Source: Phytophthora colocasiae
Taxonomy: Eukaryota > Oomycota > Peronosporomycetes > Peronosporales > Peronosporaceae
Direction of reading: 5' to 3'
Length of the DNA stretch: 64,000 nt
Assembly: GCA_018806915.1 (NCBI GenBank)
Contig: JAGKQI010000075.1
Location: 372,001 to 436,000 of the forward strand
Below the pieces are notes generated by a model. The model was not told the origin of the DNA, made no database searches, and was given only the letters and a program-made list of their open reading frames with translations. Made by a program: the position numbers and the translations under genes. How positions within the stretch are numbered: the first letter of the stretch is position 1; each line of letters opens with the position of its first letter. Below are positions 35,207 to 46,000 of the stretch, in pieces.

Positions 35207-36574
35207 TTATCCAAAAGACAACAAAATAATTGCGTACCTGATGCCAAGAATGTGTTGCACCGCGTCACCTTCGAGCCCCATACCACACGTCGTCCAGGAT
35301 GTCATACTGGTTAGCAGTTCAAACTCCTCGGGCTTGAACCCGTTCGCCTCAAAGAAATCTGGATTCACATAGTCCTCCCACTTACAAACGTGATGGCAGC
35401 AAAGCGCAATCGCTAGTCCTTGGAAATTTGAGCTGATAGCAGTGGATGAAACTGCATTACTGGAATTGGGACCAGGCAGCGTTTGAGCGACGGCGCGTAG
35501 CGACAGATCCGTTGCTACACCGCACAAATGCTTGGACATGCAAACAACGGGCTTGTTCCGAATCTCTTGCATACCAGCAAAGTTCAGGTGGCGAATGTCG
35601 ATTTTCGCACGCAATGTAGTAGAACTTTCCTTCGAAGCTGCAACATCCTTAACATCTCCGCCAATAAAGCGATCAGCCTTGCCATGAGTGTGTGCCCGAT
35701 CAATCAGAACGTACAGACTATCCGGGTACATCTGTGCCAGTGCCAACGAAAGCATTCCCCTTCCAGCACCAAGCTCTACAAACGCTGCCTTTGAGTCTTG
35801 CAGCAGTTTAGCCTTCTCCATGTGACCGATAATTGATGCTTGCTGCTCAATGTGACGCAGCACGCTCTTTGATGCACCAGTTTTCTTCTTTTCTTCAAAA
35901 AGCTGCTCACAGCATTTGTGGTGCAGTTTCTCTTGTGACAGTTCACCAACACAGGCATCATACGCTTTCTCAATGCGTGTACGCAGATCCGCAAAGTCTA
36001 TCGCTTGCAACTTGTCAATGATCCCTTGTTGCTCCTGAGCTGATGGTGCTGAGTGTTCATTCTCACTCTCCTTCTCAACAACAGGTTCTTCAGTACCAGA
36101 ATCATCACCACCTTCTTGAACAGTACAATGTGTACCAGAGTTGATGTTATGGCTATAGTAAGGTAGTTTCTTCATCGTATCGGCGTCTTTGACTCGATTG
36201 CAAACCAGCACGTGCTTGGCTAAATCGTACTCGTAGACAGTGTGCGAAGCATCAATAGGACACGGAACACGTCGACGCGTAGCAGCCTTAAACTTCTGCG
36301 ACTTTTTGCTTACAGCTGCATCATCGGCAGGCAAATGGTTGCCGCAAAAGAGAGAACCTGGCACTCTGTTATACTGTCAAAGTTTGCAATCATTCAAAAT
36401 CAATGTGCTAAAATCACTTCCTTACCTGGAAATGTTACAGAAGCGGTTCTTGCGCACAATTTTAAACATGCAGCGGTCCCATTGGCCTCCGTCTTTAGCT
36501 TCCGCCTTCACCTGCTTGCGACGCTTGCGCTGGGCGTCCCGAGAGAGCTGCTCGGCGCTGCGCTTGGTCTCCAT
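35207..36574 (-). CDS. TRM13: tRNA 2'-O-methyltransferase TRM13
   Basis: Two exons (36574-36426 and 36365-35207) joined at an AACAG acceptor give about 435 residues. TRM13 methylates the 2'-OH at position 4 of the acceptor stem of some tRNAs. The N-terminus has the TRM13 Cys-rich finger (CMFKIVRKNRFC, then GSLFCGNH), which is completed only after splicing. A second finger follows (CPIDASHTVYEYDLAKH). The methyltransferase domain shows AFVELGAGRGMLSLALAQ for S-adenosylmethionine binding and VVCMSKHLCGVATDLSLRA, a family signature. It is divergent from the IMPACT/YIH1 gene, with 117 bp between start codons. Confidence 0.9.
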
Positions 36575-36668
36575 TGTCACTTGTTGACTGGAGCTGCTCA
36601 AATGGTTTGTCGCGATTGGTGATTGGACAAAACAAAATTTTATACACATAAAATGTGTTTAAAATTTA

Positions 36669-36690
36669 ATAAGCAAAATTTTTTGCTTAT
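36669..36690. repeat. Perfect hairpin next to the IMPACT start codon
   Basis: ATAAGCAAAA (36669-36678) and TTTTGCTTAT (36681-36690) are exact reverse complements with a 2-nt loop. The structure ends one base before the ATG at 36692. Confidence 0.85.
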
Positions 36691-36691
36691 C

Positions 36692-37858
36692 ATGGAGGAC
36701 AACGCAGAGCTCCAGGTAGGAATAACCCGCTTCATGACAGCACTAAACTCCAGTGACTGAAGAAAAAAAGCATTACTCTCCAGCATATTAAGTTTCTTTT
36801 TCTGACCTTGTGGTTTATTCTCGTTTTTTATTCTTTTTAGAGTGAAGAGATTGAGGTGTTACAGGTACATTCCTCAAAATGAAAAAAAAGTTTAAGCACT
36901 TTTATCTAACGACATTTGTTACTATCGCAGTCCATTTTTGAGGACGAGTTCCAACTGAAAAGTGATCTGGACCAGCCAGGGGTTGCTAGATCCTTTACGA
37001 TCTCCATACCTGGCCCTCATGCTATCGTTCTCCTGGTCCATTTACCACGGGGATATCCGTCCAACGACTCCCCCATCGCTGAAGTCTACGAGTCTTTTGG
37101 TCTGACAAATGCTCAACGGGAGGAGATTCTAGAGAGTTTGGTTCGTAACCGATTTTATTTACTCCTTATGCCGTCGTTAACACTAAATTCCGTTCTAGGC
37201 GGCGATTTTCGAGCGATCGAGCGGCCAAGTGTGTCTCTACGAGTGGATTGAAGATGTGAGGGAGAAATACGCCAATGCAGAGCTAGATGTTGATGCTGCG
37301 GACGAAGACAGCGAGGAGGAAGGAGTCGCAGCTAAAGTCCAGCATGATGCGGTCGAATACTTTAATTCGGATTCGCAAACGCTTCGACCCCGTGTTCGGA
37401 CGGCACAATTGGCGCGCGACGTCGAGCGTGAAGCTGTAATTGCGCCGCTGATTGTCCATGGTACGGTGGTCGTTGACCGGAAGAGCACCTTCATTGCTCA
37501 TGCGTGCCCTGTTAAAAGCGTCGAGGATGTGCGCTCTTTCCTCGCCCTGTTGCTGGATGATCGCAAAATTGAACGAGCCATCCATAACATGCTGGCATAT
37601 CGAATCATCGGCGAGTTTACAGTCAAAGACAATGATGAAGACGGAGAGCACGGGGCTGGCAGCAAGTTGTCGAACCTACTTGAGCTTCTCAAAGCTGAAA
37701 ACGTAGCTGTCGTCGTCACCCGATGGTACGGCGGTATCAAGCTTGGTCCGGACAGGTTCAAGCACATTAATGCGTGTGCTCGACAAGTGCTGGAAGACAA
37801 TGGCTTCCTGGACGAGGCAAACCTCCACCACGGTTCCAAAAAGAAAGGCAAGCGGTGA
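36692..37858 (+). CDS. IMPACT/YIH1 family protein (RWD plus UPF0029 domain)
   Basis: Four exons (36692-36715, 36841-36864, 36931-37140, 37199-37858), the first two only 24 bp each, give about 305 residues. The N-terminal RWD domain (SIFEDEFQLKSDL, then LVHLPRGYPSNDSP) normally binds Gcn1. The Impact-type domain follows (VHGTVVVDRKSTFIAHACPV) with the family signature VVTRWYGGIKLGPDRF. The C-terminus is Lys-rich. Homologues compete with Gcn2 for Gcn1 and so restrain the amino-acid starvation response. The tiny first exons were placed by in-frame joining to the RWD start. A 10-bp hairpin sits just before the ATG. It shares a promoter region with TRM13, another translation-linked gene. Confidence 0.9.
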
Positions 37859-37998
37859 TGTAGTCAAATGCTGGAGATAGAAACCAATTCTGTGGAAATC
37901 TCAACATTTTTCTCTACTTCCAGCGCTCAATCAGTGATGCAAATCTCTCCTGTCAAAGATATCTACCAAGAAATTTGGCTAGGAACCACAACGTTGTC

Positions 37999-39213
37999 TT
38001 ACAAGATGCGATTGCCTAGAGCTGATGAGATAAGCATCAGTGCCATATCCACCGTGATCTGAGCTCCATCACCAGGCGCCAGCGTCGGGTTTACTTCCAC
38101 CATGTCCAGACCGACCATCATGTTCGTTTCAGCCACAGCTTCAGCGACGTAGTGGGCCTCACGCCAGGTAAGTCCTCCACGCACACGCGTCCCCGTCGAA
38201 GGGGCAATAAGCGGATCCACTGCGTCAATGTCGTAGCTCATATGCAGCGGTCGCTGCTTCTTGCCGCAGAGGTGGTCCAGAGCCATTTCCATCGTCTTAC
38301 CAATGCCATAGCGGTCCACATCCTGCATGCTGAAGGCCTTGATGCCCTTCTCGTGAATGACGCGACGCTCGAAATTATCGACGTCGCGCAGACCGACGTA
38401 CACGAGCTGCTCCGGTTTCATGGTGGGTCCGTTGACTAGCCACTCGAAGCCCGGGATCTTAGAGCTGTCCACCATACCGTCCATGAGGAAGGCGATCGGC
38501 ATGCCATGCATGTTTCCGGAGTCAGAGTCCGCAGGCGTGTTAATGTCAGCGTGAGCGTCCACCCAGATCACACCCGCGTCCGGGTGCACCGACAGCAAAC
38601 CAGCCAGAGATCCAGCTCCAATGGTGTGATCCCCACCCAGCACCAAGCAGAACTTGCCCTCTCCAGACTTTTCCTTGAAGATGTTGTACAACTGCTGCGT
38701 TCCGTTGCCAACTGAGTGTACAAAAGCAGAAACAGCATTGTCAGTATCCAAATGTTACCAGTATATCAACTCTCCAGCTGTACACAAACCTGGGAAGCAC
38801 TGCTTAGCCTTGCCGTAGCGAGGGTCCAGCACTGGGTCGTTCATCGTCGGAGCCACGAAGTTGAGGTTACCATTTTCCTCCACAGACCAGCCCAAATCCA
38901 CCAAGGTTTTGTGGAGTCCAGCCTCACGCAGTAGATCCGGACCCCCATCCGTACCTAGCAAAGGCTGGCCGTCTGTATCAATAACACAGCAAAAGTTACA
39001 GATTTAATATGCCCATAGCGTTGTTAAAGTGTTTAACGTACAGGTCATGGGGGCGCCAATGATTGACACAGTTTGTGGCATTTTCAACATCGCATTACGG
39101 TGGCCCCCAGCGTGGATATGAGGACGCACTTGGTCCCAGTGGCGACTGGACGAGCTGGAAATGCCGCGCTGCTGCACGCGACGGAGCAGAGAGGAGCAGG
39201 AGCGGCTCAGCAT
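37999..39213 (-). CDS. Arginase, probably mitochondrial
   Basis: Three exons (39213-39042, 38972-38790, 38711-37999), consistent phases, about 355 residues. It would hydrolyse arginine to ornithine and urea. The manganese-binding motifs are complete: LGGDHTIGAGS, VIWVDAHADINTP and SYDIDAVDP. The Glu of LDMVEVNPTLAPG is also in place. The first 30 residues are rich in Ser and Arg without acidic residues (MLSRSCSSLLRRVQQRG), which looks like a mitochondrial presequence. The longer upstream frame lacks an ATG, so I used 39213. Agmatinase is a possible alternative, but the MHGMPIAFL-type loop and overall length fit arginase better. Confidence 0.88.
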
Positions 39214-39831
39214 TTGAATTGACACGGGGTGGTTAGTCTACTGTTTGTTGATCGGATCCGAAAGTGATGACGAAGGCTCATTAGTCGCACTACATGTATT
39301 TACCCTGCGAAAGTCGATGATGTGCTGAGACGCCCGTTTGCGCGAACTTCAACTGCGTGACTTGATTTCACTATGTGAGTCTTGATTGACACTGCGCTAA
39401 ACAAATGTCCGGTTGACCACAGGTCTAACGGAGTTGCCAGAGCGATAATTGCCAAGACAGAGCTCGGATCATTACTTATAGTGCATGAATTGGATGGAAA
39501 AGCAACTGGAAAAGATGTTGCCAATCAAATTGTCACTGCGGGCATTTCGTCTACAGGGTCGGGAAGATGTGCAGTCTGCTCCGTCTCGGGTTTCATGGCC
39601 TGTTCGCGGCGAGGTAGTTGAAGCTATCTTCCTATCCGACGAGGTCAGGCCAACGAATTCCTGGTGCCAAATTCGTGGCTGCTTTGTACTTGTTGCAGTA
39701 TTTTTCCTGCGACTGAAGCAACAGTGCAACATTGATGAGAACACGTTACTGGCACAATAAACTGTTGTCTCGTCACAACAAACAGGTGTCAGCACAAATA
39801 ATGTGGGTCAGCACAGCATCTTGCATTAGAA
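39214..39831. other. Intergenic, possibly mobile-element debris
   Basis: Holds the arginase promoter. Short frames around 39380-39760 on the plus strand look like broken coding sequence, but I could not match them to a family. Confidence 0.35.
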
Positions 39832-40320
39832 GTACAGATGAGGGCGTGGTTAGTGAACGGGCATCAAATTATAACCCATCCAATGGCATCAGAATGTTAT
39901 AGATGAGGTCGCAATCACATTGTTAGGTACCACTAAAGGGGTACGCTGGCGTTTGAATAACCTCGGCGGGAAATTTGAAATTGGCCATGCGGAAGGAGGT
40001 TCAAGCACAGCGCATCCGCCTAACCAAGGCTCAGCAATGGTCAAGAACCACTATGGACCCTAAGGGAACTGGGGGCATGGGCATGGCAGCAGTTTGACTT
40101 ACAGAAGGCCCCTGCCAAGTCGACGGTGCCTGCTGGAAGCACGCCGGACTGTACGTAGACCGAACCCAGATCAGTGACATTCTAGCCTCCGATTAGTGTC
40201 AATGAATATCTAAATACATTACGTTGACCACTCCTCCAGATTTTATGGCTCTCTGATAGGCTAATTCCACCTGAGACTTAGTACATATCAGGTGTTCACT
40301 AACCACGCCCTCATCTGTAC
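39832..40320. repeat. Segment bounded by 27-bp perfect inverted repeats
   Basis: GTACAGATGAGGGCGTGG... at 39832-39858 recurs as exact reverse complement at 40294-40320. The repeats enclose a pogo-like helix-turn-helix relic, and the right repeat borders the MULE relic. I found no flanking target duplication, so I do not call it a complete element. Confidence 0.75.
39987..40196 (+). pseudogene. Pogo/CENP-B-type helix-turn-helix relic
   Basis: One frame reads QRIRLTKAQQ. After a frameshift another reads ELGAWAWQQFDLQKAPAKST, followed later by ISDIL. This is the N-terminal DNA-binding part of pogo-like transposases (R-x-S/T-x-x-Q, then E-L-x-x-W-A, then STISDIL). No catalytic domain follows. 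It is a small decayed fragment. Confidence 0.55.
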
Positions 40321-40364
40321 AGTTCGCTGTGCAGTCTGTGTAATTTGCTTTTTTTCTGTTGCAG

Positions 40365-41163
40365 GTGTGGGTGAGGGTTGGCGCAGCCAACCAGCGGCCG
40401 CACTAGGTCCGCGTCGACAAAAGCAACGGGTGGATTGCTGGACGGACGACGCATTCTTCAATCAGCACCCGAGGGATCATGCCGAGGCGCAGTGGTTGTA
40501 TGGACGGTTCGCGTGCTGGCAAGCCTTCGCTACTCCCTGTGGCTACGCCAACACTAACAATCCTGCCGAGACATTCAACGCATCTCTTAAGCGAGACTAC
40601 ACACTGCGTAGACGCCTCAAAATGGGTGCGCTTCTGCGCGAGTTGAGTGCCTGCTGCAATGACAATTTGGAAACACCAAAGCCGTTTCACTTCCGCGCAC
40701 TTCCATCAAAAACCCTCGTGCGTCGAGCAGCAGACATGAGGCGAGAAGGATTGCTGACACTGTCCGAAGGTGATATCTTTGGGCCGGTGTGCGCTGGAGC
40801 TCCCCAAGTCGTACGAGTTTTGTCAATGCGTCCACCACGCGTCGCAGTGGCTCAAAACAAACGTAGCGGAGAGGGAATTGCTGTCAGTGCTCAGATGGGC
40901 GCAAACTACGCGCGGAAGGAGGTTGAGGATTAGCCGTGGGGTGGGTGGCTCAGAACCTGCACAGACACTGGTGTCCGTGTGGGTACTGGTTCGTCTTCGG
41001 GGCCTGTGTGCACGTTGAGTTCGCACTAAGGGCGGTAGCTCACGTCGACAGTACTGGACAGGAGATTCTGGTGAGTAGACGTAAACGAAAGCGCCGCAAC
41101 CTTCCCACCTCGAACCAAGGAGGACGCCCTCCAGCAATAGGTCCGGCTCTGAGTTATGACTAG
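40365..41163 (+). pseudogene. MULE-type transposase C-terminal relic with SWIM finger
   Basis: The first frame (to 40933) has HAEAQWLYGRFACWQAFATP, then CGYANTNNPAETFNASLKRD, the region around the last catalytic Glu of Mutator-like transposases. A second frame from about 40936 has CPCGYWFVFGACVHVEFAL, which fits the SWIM zinc finger (C-x-C then C-x-H) normally found downstream. The frameshift and stop at 40931 separate the two. The first two catalytic Asp residues are absent. It is a dead C-terminal fragment. Confidence 0.65.
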
Positions 41164-41263
41164 ATCCAGCACTTTGAGAACAACTTTATTACAAAACTTC
41201 TTCATTGCAATAGCACTAGAACTATGTTGGGTACGACATGCACGCGAGTGATGACTCGAAATC

Positions 41264-41543
41264 CTACACTACGTCACCCTGCAACGCATCCTCAGCCGAA
41301 GACGCCCAGCACTGCTCACACATGCACGTAAACCAAGTCTCGTCCCCATAATGCACCGTAATTTGAGCCCCGTCCTTCACGTCCATAAGCATGCGCACGA
41401 GCACCTTCACCTCTGCGCGATTCTGCACCTCGAAGAACTCTGCGTTGGGCCTGCACGAGTGACTGAGGAAACGGGTGATCGATCCGCAGCGGAGAGCGTC
41501 CACGTATACAAACTTCTTGCGCACGGACTTCGTGTTGTATAGT
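41264..41543 (-). pseudogene. SET-domain pseudogene, 3' part (split by chromovirus)
   Basis: C-terminal half of a SET methyltransferase domain: KKFVYVDALRCGSITRFLSH, then SCRPNAEFFEVQ and ITVHYGDETWFTCMCEQC, the last being a post-SET Cys cluster. NHSC/LSHSCRPN and the YGD motif form the S-adenosylmethionine and substrate pocket. The frame continues, after removal of the 8.2-kb retroelement and one ATAGT copy, into the first half at 49790 (GYTLL joins YNTKSVRKK). Such AWS-SET proteins normally methylate histone lysines. Confidence 0.8.
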
Positions 41544-42004
41544 TGTAACGGGGTTACACGTACAAGTGGTTGTACCACTTGTAACTCTAACAGTTAGGAT
41601 AACTGTTAGAGGTTGGAAATGGGCCTCAGACCTTGGTGTGCTGTACACACCAATGGATACATGGGCGAATCACATTATTGGATGGTTCGTGTGCATTTGT
41701 GCATATTATTGGTAGAAAGTAACGGATTTCTACCAATCACTGAGCAGAGTTTCTGCCAACCACACGTTGGCAGACCCTTTAGAAATAGATAACAAACAGT
41801 TTTAGGAAGTCCATAATTGGCTTATGCCAAATTCAATAACAGTTCTCATTTTTACGGTAATTTGCAGTTTAATTTAGTTATATTTGATTTAATTATACTT
41901 ATTTAAATAAGTATACTTAAATTAAGTCTATTCTAATTGTACGCTTCCTCATACACGTAAGCGCACGTGTACGCCATCTAATAGGTCTAGGTAGACCCAT
42001 TACA
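41544..42004 (+). repeat. 5' LTR, 461 bp
   Basis: Begins TGTAACGGGG and ends CCATTACA. It contains at least five perfect hairpins with 8-12-bp arms (41561-41583, 41585-41611, 41633-41653, 41709-41736, 41752-41774) and an AT-rich segment (41860-41930). Two bases after its end TGGTAGCACTTTGTAG (42007-42022) is the likely primer-binding site; I could not assign the tRNA. Confidence 0.95.
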
Positions 42005-42053
42005 CCTGGTAGCACTTTGTAGTCCGTCCCACGACCGACTGCTGTTCGTTCGT

Positions 42054-43061
42054 ATGGAGTCATACGAACGCGGGGTAGAGAACTCCCCAATGGATGAGGG
42101 ATCCACTGGGACCCATCACATGTCCGTGACGCGCACGGACTGTGCCCACCTGTCAGATCCAGAGTGGGAAGCTCTCCAAAGACTTTCACAAGTCATTGGA
42201 GAGGCAGCGGTAGCGACGATGCTTCGTACGCTATCGCCGACAGAGCAACACGGTGTTGCTCTGGGGTACATTGTTAAGGAGCAACGAGATGTTGCTGCCT
42301 CGGTGGCTTCCCCTAAGCCACGCGTGGAGTCGTTGAAACTCCACGTGAGTACCTACACGGGGAAGGAGGACGAGACCCTCCTTCGGTGGCTTGTCGAACT
42401 CGACACAGCCGTTGCGGCTCGACGTATCGTCGATCCGATGTCGAAGGTCGCGTTCGCCATGTCATGTCTTGGCGGACGTGCGAGGAGTTGGGCTTATGGG
42501 CGCCGACTCTCGGATCCTACGTGCTTCAGCACGTATGAGGTGTTCAAGGAGGAACTCAAACTTGCGTTTGAGCCTCCGAAGAACGAGTTCAGATCGAGAG
42601 CGGAGTTTCTCGATCTGCAGCAGGGCAAGGATGATGTTCACACCTTTGCCCAGCGTGCTCGATACTTGGTATCGAACATAGTGGCCAACCCGATCGACGA
42701 GGCGACCAAGGTCGTCACGTTCATGAAGGGACTAAGAGATGGTCCCGTCAAAACATATCTCTTCCGAGAGTATCCGAATACTCTCGAGGAGGCGATCAGC
42801 CTTGCAATGCAAGAGGAGTTTAGCCGGCGTCAAGCTAAACTCCATGCGAACGCGCCGAAGCCGGCGCGTCCTGTTGTGAAGACGGGAGGTCCGGAACCTA
42901 TGGACCTCTCGAGTGCTACGACTGCTGGTCAACAGCAGCGTAGATACGGCAAGGTTCGATGTTACAAGTGTAGTAACATCGGTCACTATGCACGCGAGTG
43001 CACAGCGGGCAGGCGTTCAAAAACGCCAAGGACCAGTAGGCGCGGGGCGTCTTACTGGTGA
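42054..43061 (+). CDS. Chromovirus Gag
   Basis: Intact frame of 335 residues. The start codon lies in a perfect hairpin (42047-42070). A retrotransposon Gag-type region occupies the middle (MSCLGGRARSWAYG, then FDLQQ-like EFLDLQQGKDDVHTFAQRAR). Near the end is a zinc knuckle C-Y-K-C-x4-H-x4-C (CYKCSNIGHYARECTAG). The pol frame overlaps the last 150 bp in the +1 frame, so a +1 shift, as in Ty3, would be needed to make Gag-Pol. Confidence 0.9.
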   Translation: MESYERGVENSPMDEGSTGTHHMSVTRTDCAHLSDPEWEALQRLSQVIGEAAVATMLRTLSPTEQHGVALGYIVKEQRDVAASVASPKPRVESLKLHVSTYTGKEDETLLRWLVELDTAVAARRIVDPMSKVAFAMSCLGGRARSWAYGRRLSDPTCFSTYEVFKEELKLAFEPPKNEFRSRAEFLDLQQGKDDVHTFAQRARYLVSNIVANPIDEATKVVTFMKGLRDGPVKTYLFREYPNTLEEAISLAMQEEFSRRQAKLHANAPKPARPVVKTGGPEPMDLSSATTAGQQQRRYGKVRCYKCSNIGHYARECTAGRRSKTPRTSRRGASYW

Positions 43062-46000
43062 TGCAGTCTCGCGTGTCGAGCTTGGACACGCGACGATGAG
43101 GACTGCTGCCCCCAGCGAGAAGGTTTCTCGCTGTAAGCTGCAAGATGACAAGCCAAACCTTGTCATCCTGAACGTGATGTCGAAGAGAGCGAACTCTCTT
43201 CGTGCCCTAGTGGACTCGGGCGCGTCGAACAACTTTGTTCGACAGGGAAGTCTTCGAAGGCTTGACTTCGAAGAGGCCGACACGCCTCGCGGCGTGTTGG
43301 AGGTGCGGTTGGCAACAGGTGCCACCGTGAGGACTGAGAAGCGCGTAGTCCGTGTGCGCTTCTCTTACAAACGAAGGACGTTTGTAGAAGATCTTATCGT
43401 CTTGGATCTAGACGATAAGTTCGACTTGGTATTAGGCATGCCGTGGCTTGCACGGCATGACCCGGTGATCAACTGGGAGAAGCGTACGCTCGTACGCTTC
43501 AACAACACATGCGCGACAGAGAGCGATGGCCCTGTCAGTGCTGCACATACACCGGCCGGTGCATGTGAATCCCCAGTTGAGGCAGCAGCGGCCGCCGCTG
43601 CCTCCGATCGCCGCCGGCGACCATCAACGACTCCGGGAGTCGTTGTGAGAAAATGTGTGTCGACTCAGAAATCTGAGCCGAAGGGTCGCGGTCACATGAG
43701 TGATGGTCAGGTGAATGTGAATCACCTGACGCATAAACATCTGAATGATGTTTGTCACATGAGTGATGGTCAGGTGAATGTGAATCACCTGACGCATAAA
43801 CATCTGAATGATGTTTGTCACATGAGTGATGGTCAGGTGAATGCGATTCACCTGAGAGAAGGTAACATACCGGTATTACCGGTATCCTTGGAGGTAGTTC
43901 AAGCCTCCAAGGGTCGCGCCGACGACGTCGCGTCAACTCTGGGAGTTGACGAAGAAAATAAAATTCGGGGAACCGAAAGACGTGCGCCAGCTCTGGGAGC
44001 TGACGCCACTGGCGCTTCGCTGCTAGTTCCAGGAACTAGCGATCGGTCATCAGCTCCGGGAGCTGATGAGACGTGTATAGGCGAACAGTCGCTGCTAGTT
44101 CCGGGAACTAGCGATCGTACATCCGCTCTGGGAACGGATGATATGTGTCCAAGCGAACACTCGCTAGCGCAGGAAGCTAGCGAGAGCACGTCGACTCCGG
44201 GAGTCGACGATGCGGTTGCTTCATCCGCTCCGGGAGCGGATGGAGGCGCAGCGGTTCAGGGAACCGACTGCGCGGCAGGAGGTACTGGCGGTTGCAAACG
44301 CCCAGCACCCGAACAACCTGCGTGCTCACGTGCAGCAGCGCTGCACGCGATGAGCGGCACTCAAGCCGGGCTTGATAGTGCGAGTCAGCGGAAGGAATCC
44401 GCTGACGATTGCGATAACGTCCCGTCCAAGGTGCGATGCCTTGGACGTGGAGCACCTGGAGCCGGGCTCCACGGTAGACCTTCGCGGCGCAAGCTCAGGG
44501 AGCTGCGCGAGTCTCAGTCCGGGACTGAGACGGGTGTATCTGCAGTGCAGACACCGAGTGTCGAGACGTTGAACGTCTTGACACGTACTGGTACTGGGTT
44601 ACAGTACCAGAGGATGCGGTTGGAGAATCCGCCGACGATTGCGTCGGCGTTGACCGCACTTCCAACGATGAGTTGGAAGCGCTTCGCGCGAGACTTGTAC
44701 GATGGACGCATCGAACAAATTTGCATTCTTTCGGATATCGAGAGAGTGGATCGCGAAGCCGAGGAGCTGAAGCAGCTCGTCGTCGATGGCGTCACTGAGG
44801 GCGATGACCCCCTCAGTGCGAAGACCAAGAAGCAACGCTTCGAGGAGCAGAGTTGGGACTCGTTGAAGTCGAGTCCCTATTACGAGATTCTGCGGGAGTA
44901 CAAGGATGTACTCCCGGACGAGATTCCTTCGGAGCTTCCGAAGGATAAGGGCGTACAGCACGAGATTGATCTCGTGCCGGGCACGAAGTACTGTGTTACA
45001 CGGCAGTGGCCACTGCCGCGTGAACAAGTGCAAGCGATCGACGACTTCTTTGAAAGTCGTCGTCTTGCAGGTCAAGTGCGGGAATCGAAGTCCCCGCACA
45101 GTGCTCCAACGTTCTGTGTTAAGAAACCACAGGGCGGCTGGCGCATCGTTCATGCGTACAACAAGTTGAACGATGCGACGATACCGGCGCAGACGCCGAT
45201 ACCGCGAAAAGATGTTATCATCGATTCGATGGCCTTGAGCACTATCTTCAGTGCTCTAGATCTGCGTGATGGATTCTATCAGATCCTCATGCGTGAGAGG
45301 GACATCCCTCTCACTGCGGTTAGCACTTCAAGCGGTATGCTTTGGGAGTGGCTCGTCATGCCACAGGGGCTTAAGAACGCCCCTGCGACGTTCAATAGAT
45401 GCGTGACACATCTATTGCGCTCGGTGCGCGACTTCGCACCGCGCTACTTCGACGACGTGTTCGTCCACAGCCGGGCTGTGAACGGGAAGACGGACATTGA
45501 GATGCACAAGGTGCATCTCTGGAAGCTGCTAAAGCTTATGAGGAAACATAAGCTCTATGCGAACCTGAAGAAGTGTATCTTCGGGGCGAGCGAGATACCC
45601 GTGCTGGGGTGTCTCGTGGGGAAAGACGGCGTGCGCCCTGACCCAGAGAAGGTCAGAGTGATCAATGAATGGCCCACGCCATCCAATGTGAAGGAACTGA
45701 GGCAGTTCCTTGGGCTTGCCACGTACTTGTGCAAGTACGTGGAGAACTATGCGGGCAAGATTCGCCCGTTGTCACAGCTTCTCAAGAAAGAAGCTGAGTG
45801 GATTTGGACGACCGAGTGCGAGGATGCATTCGGTGCAGTCAAGCAGGGCTTGACTGAAGCGCCGATCTTGGCCGTGGCGGACCAAGATCGTCCATTCCAC
45901 GTAGTGTGCGATGCATCCGACTTTGCAATCGGATGTGCATTGATGCAACACGATCACGAAGGGCGTGATCGTGTAGTCTACTATCAATCGCGTCAGCTGA

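Noticed and set aside
42047..42070. Gag-start hairpin considered as a transcription terminator or attachment site.
   Set aside because: It is one of many similar hairpins across the element and has no other hallmark of those sites.
43693..43854. Regular repeats considered as a CRISPR-like array.
   Set aside because: They are tandem coding repeats without unique spacers inside a eukaryotic retroelement.
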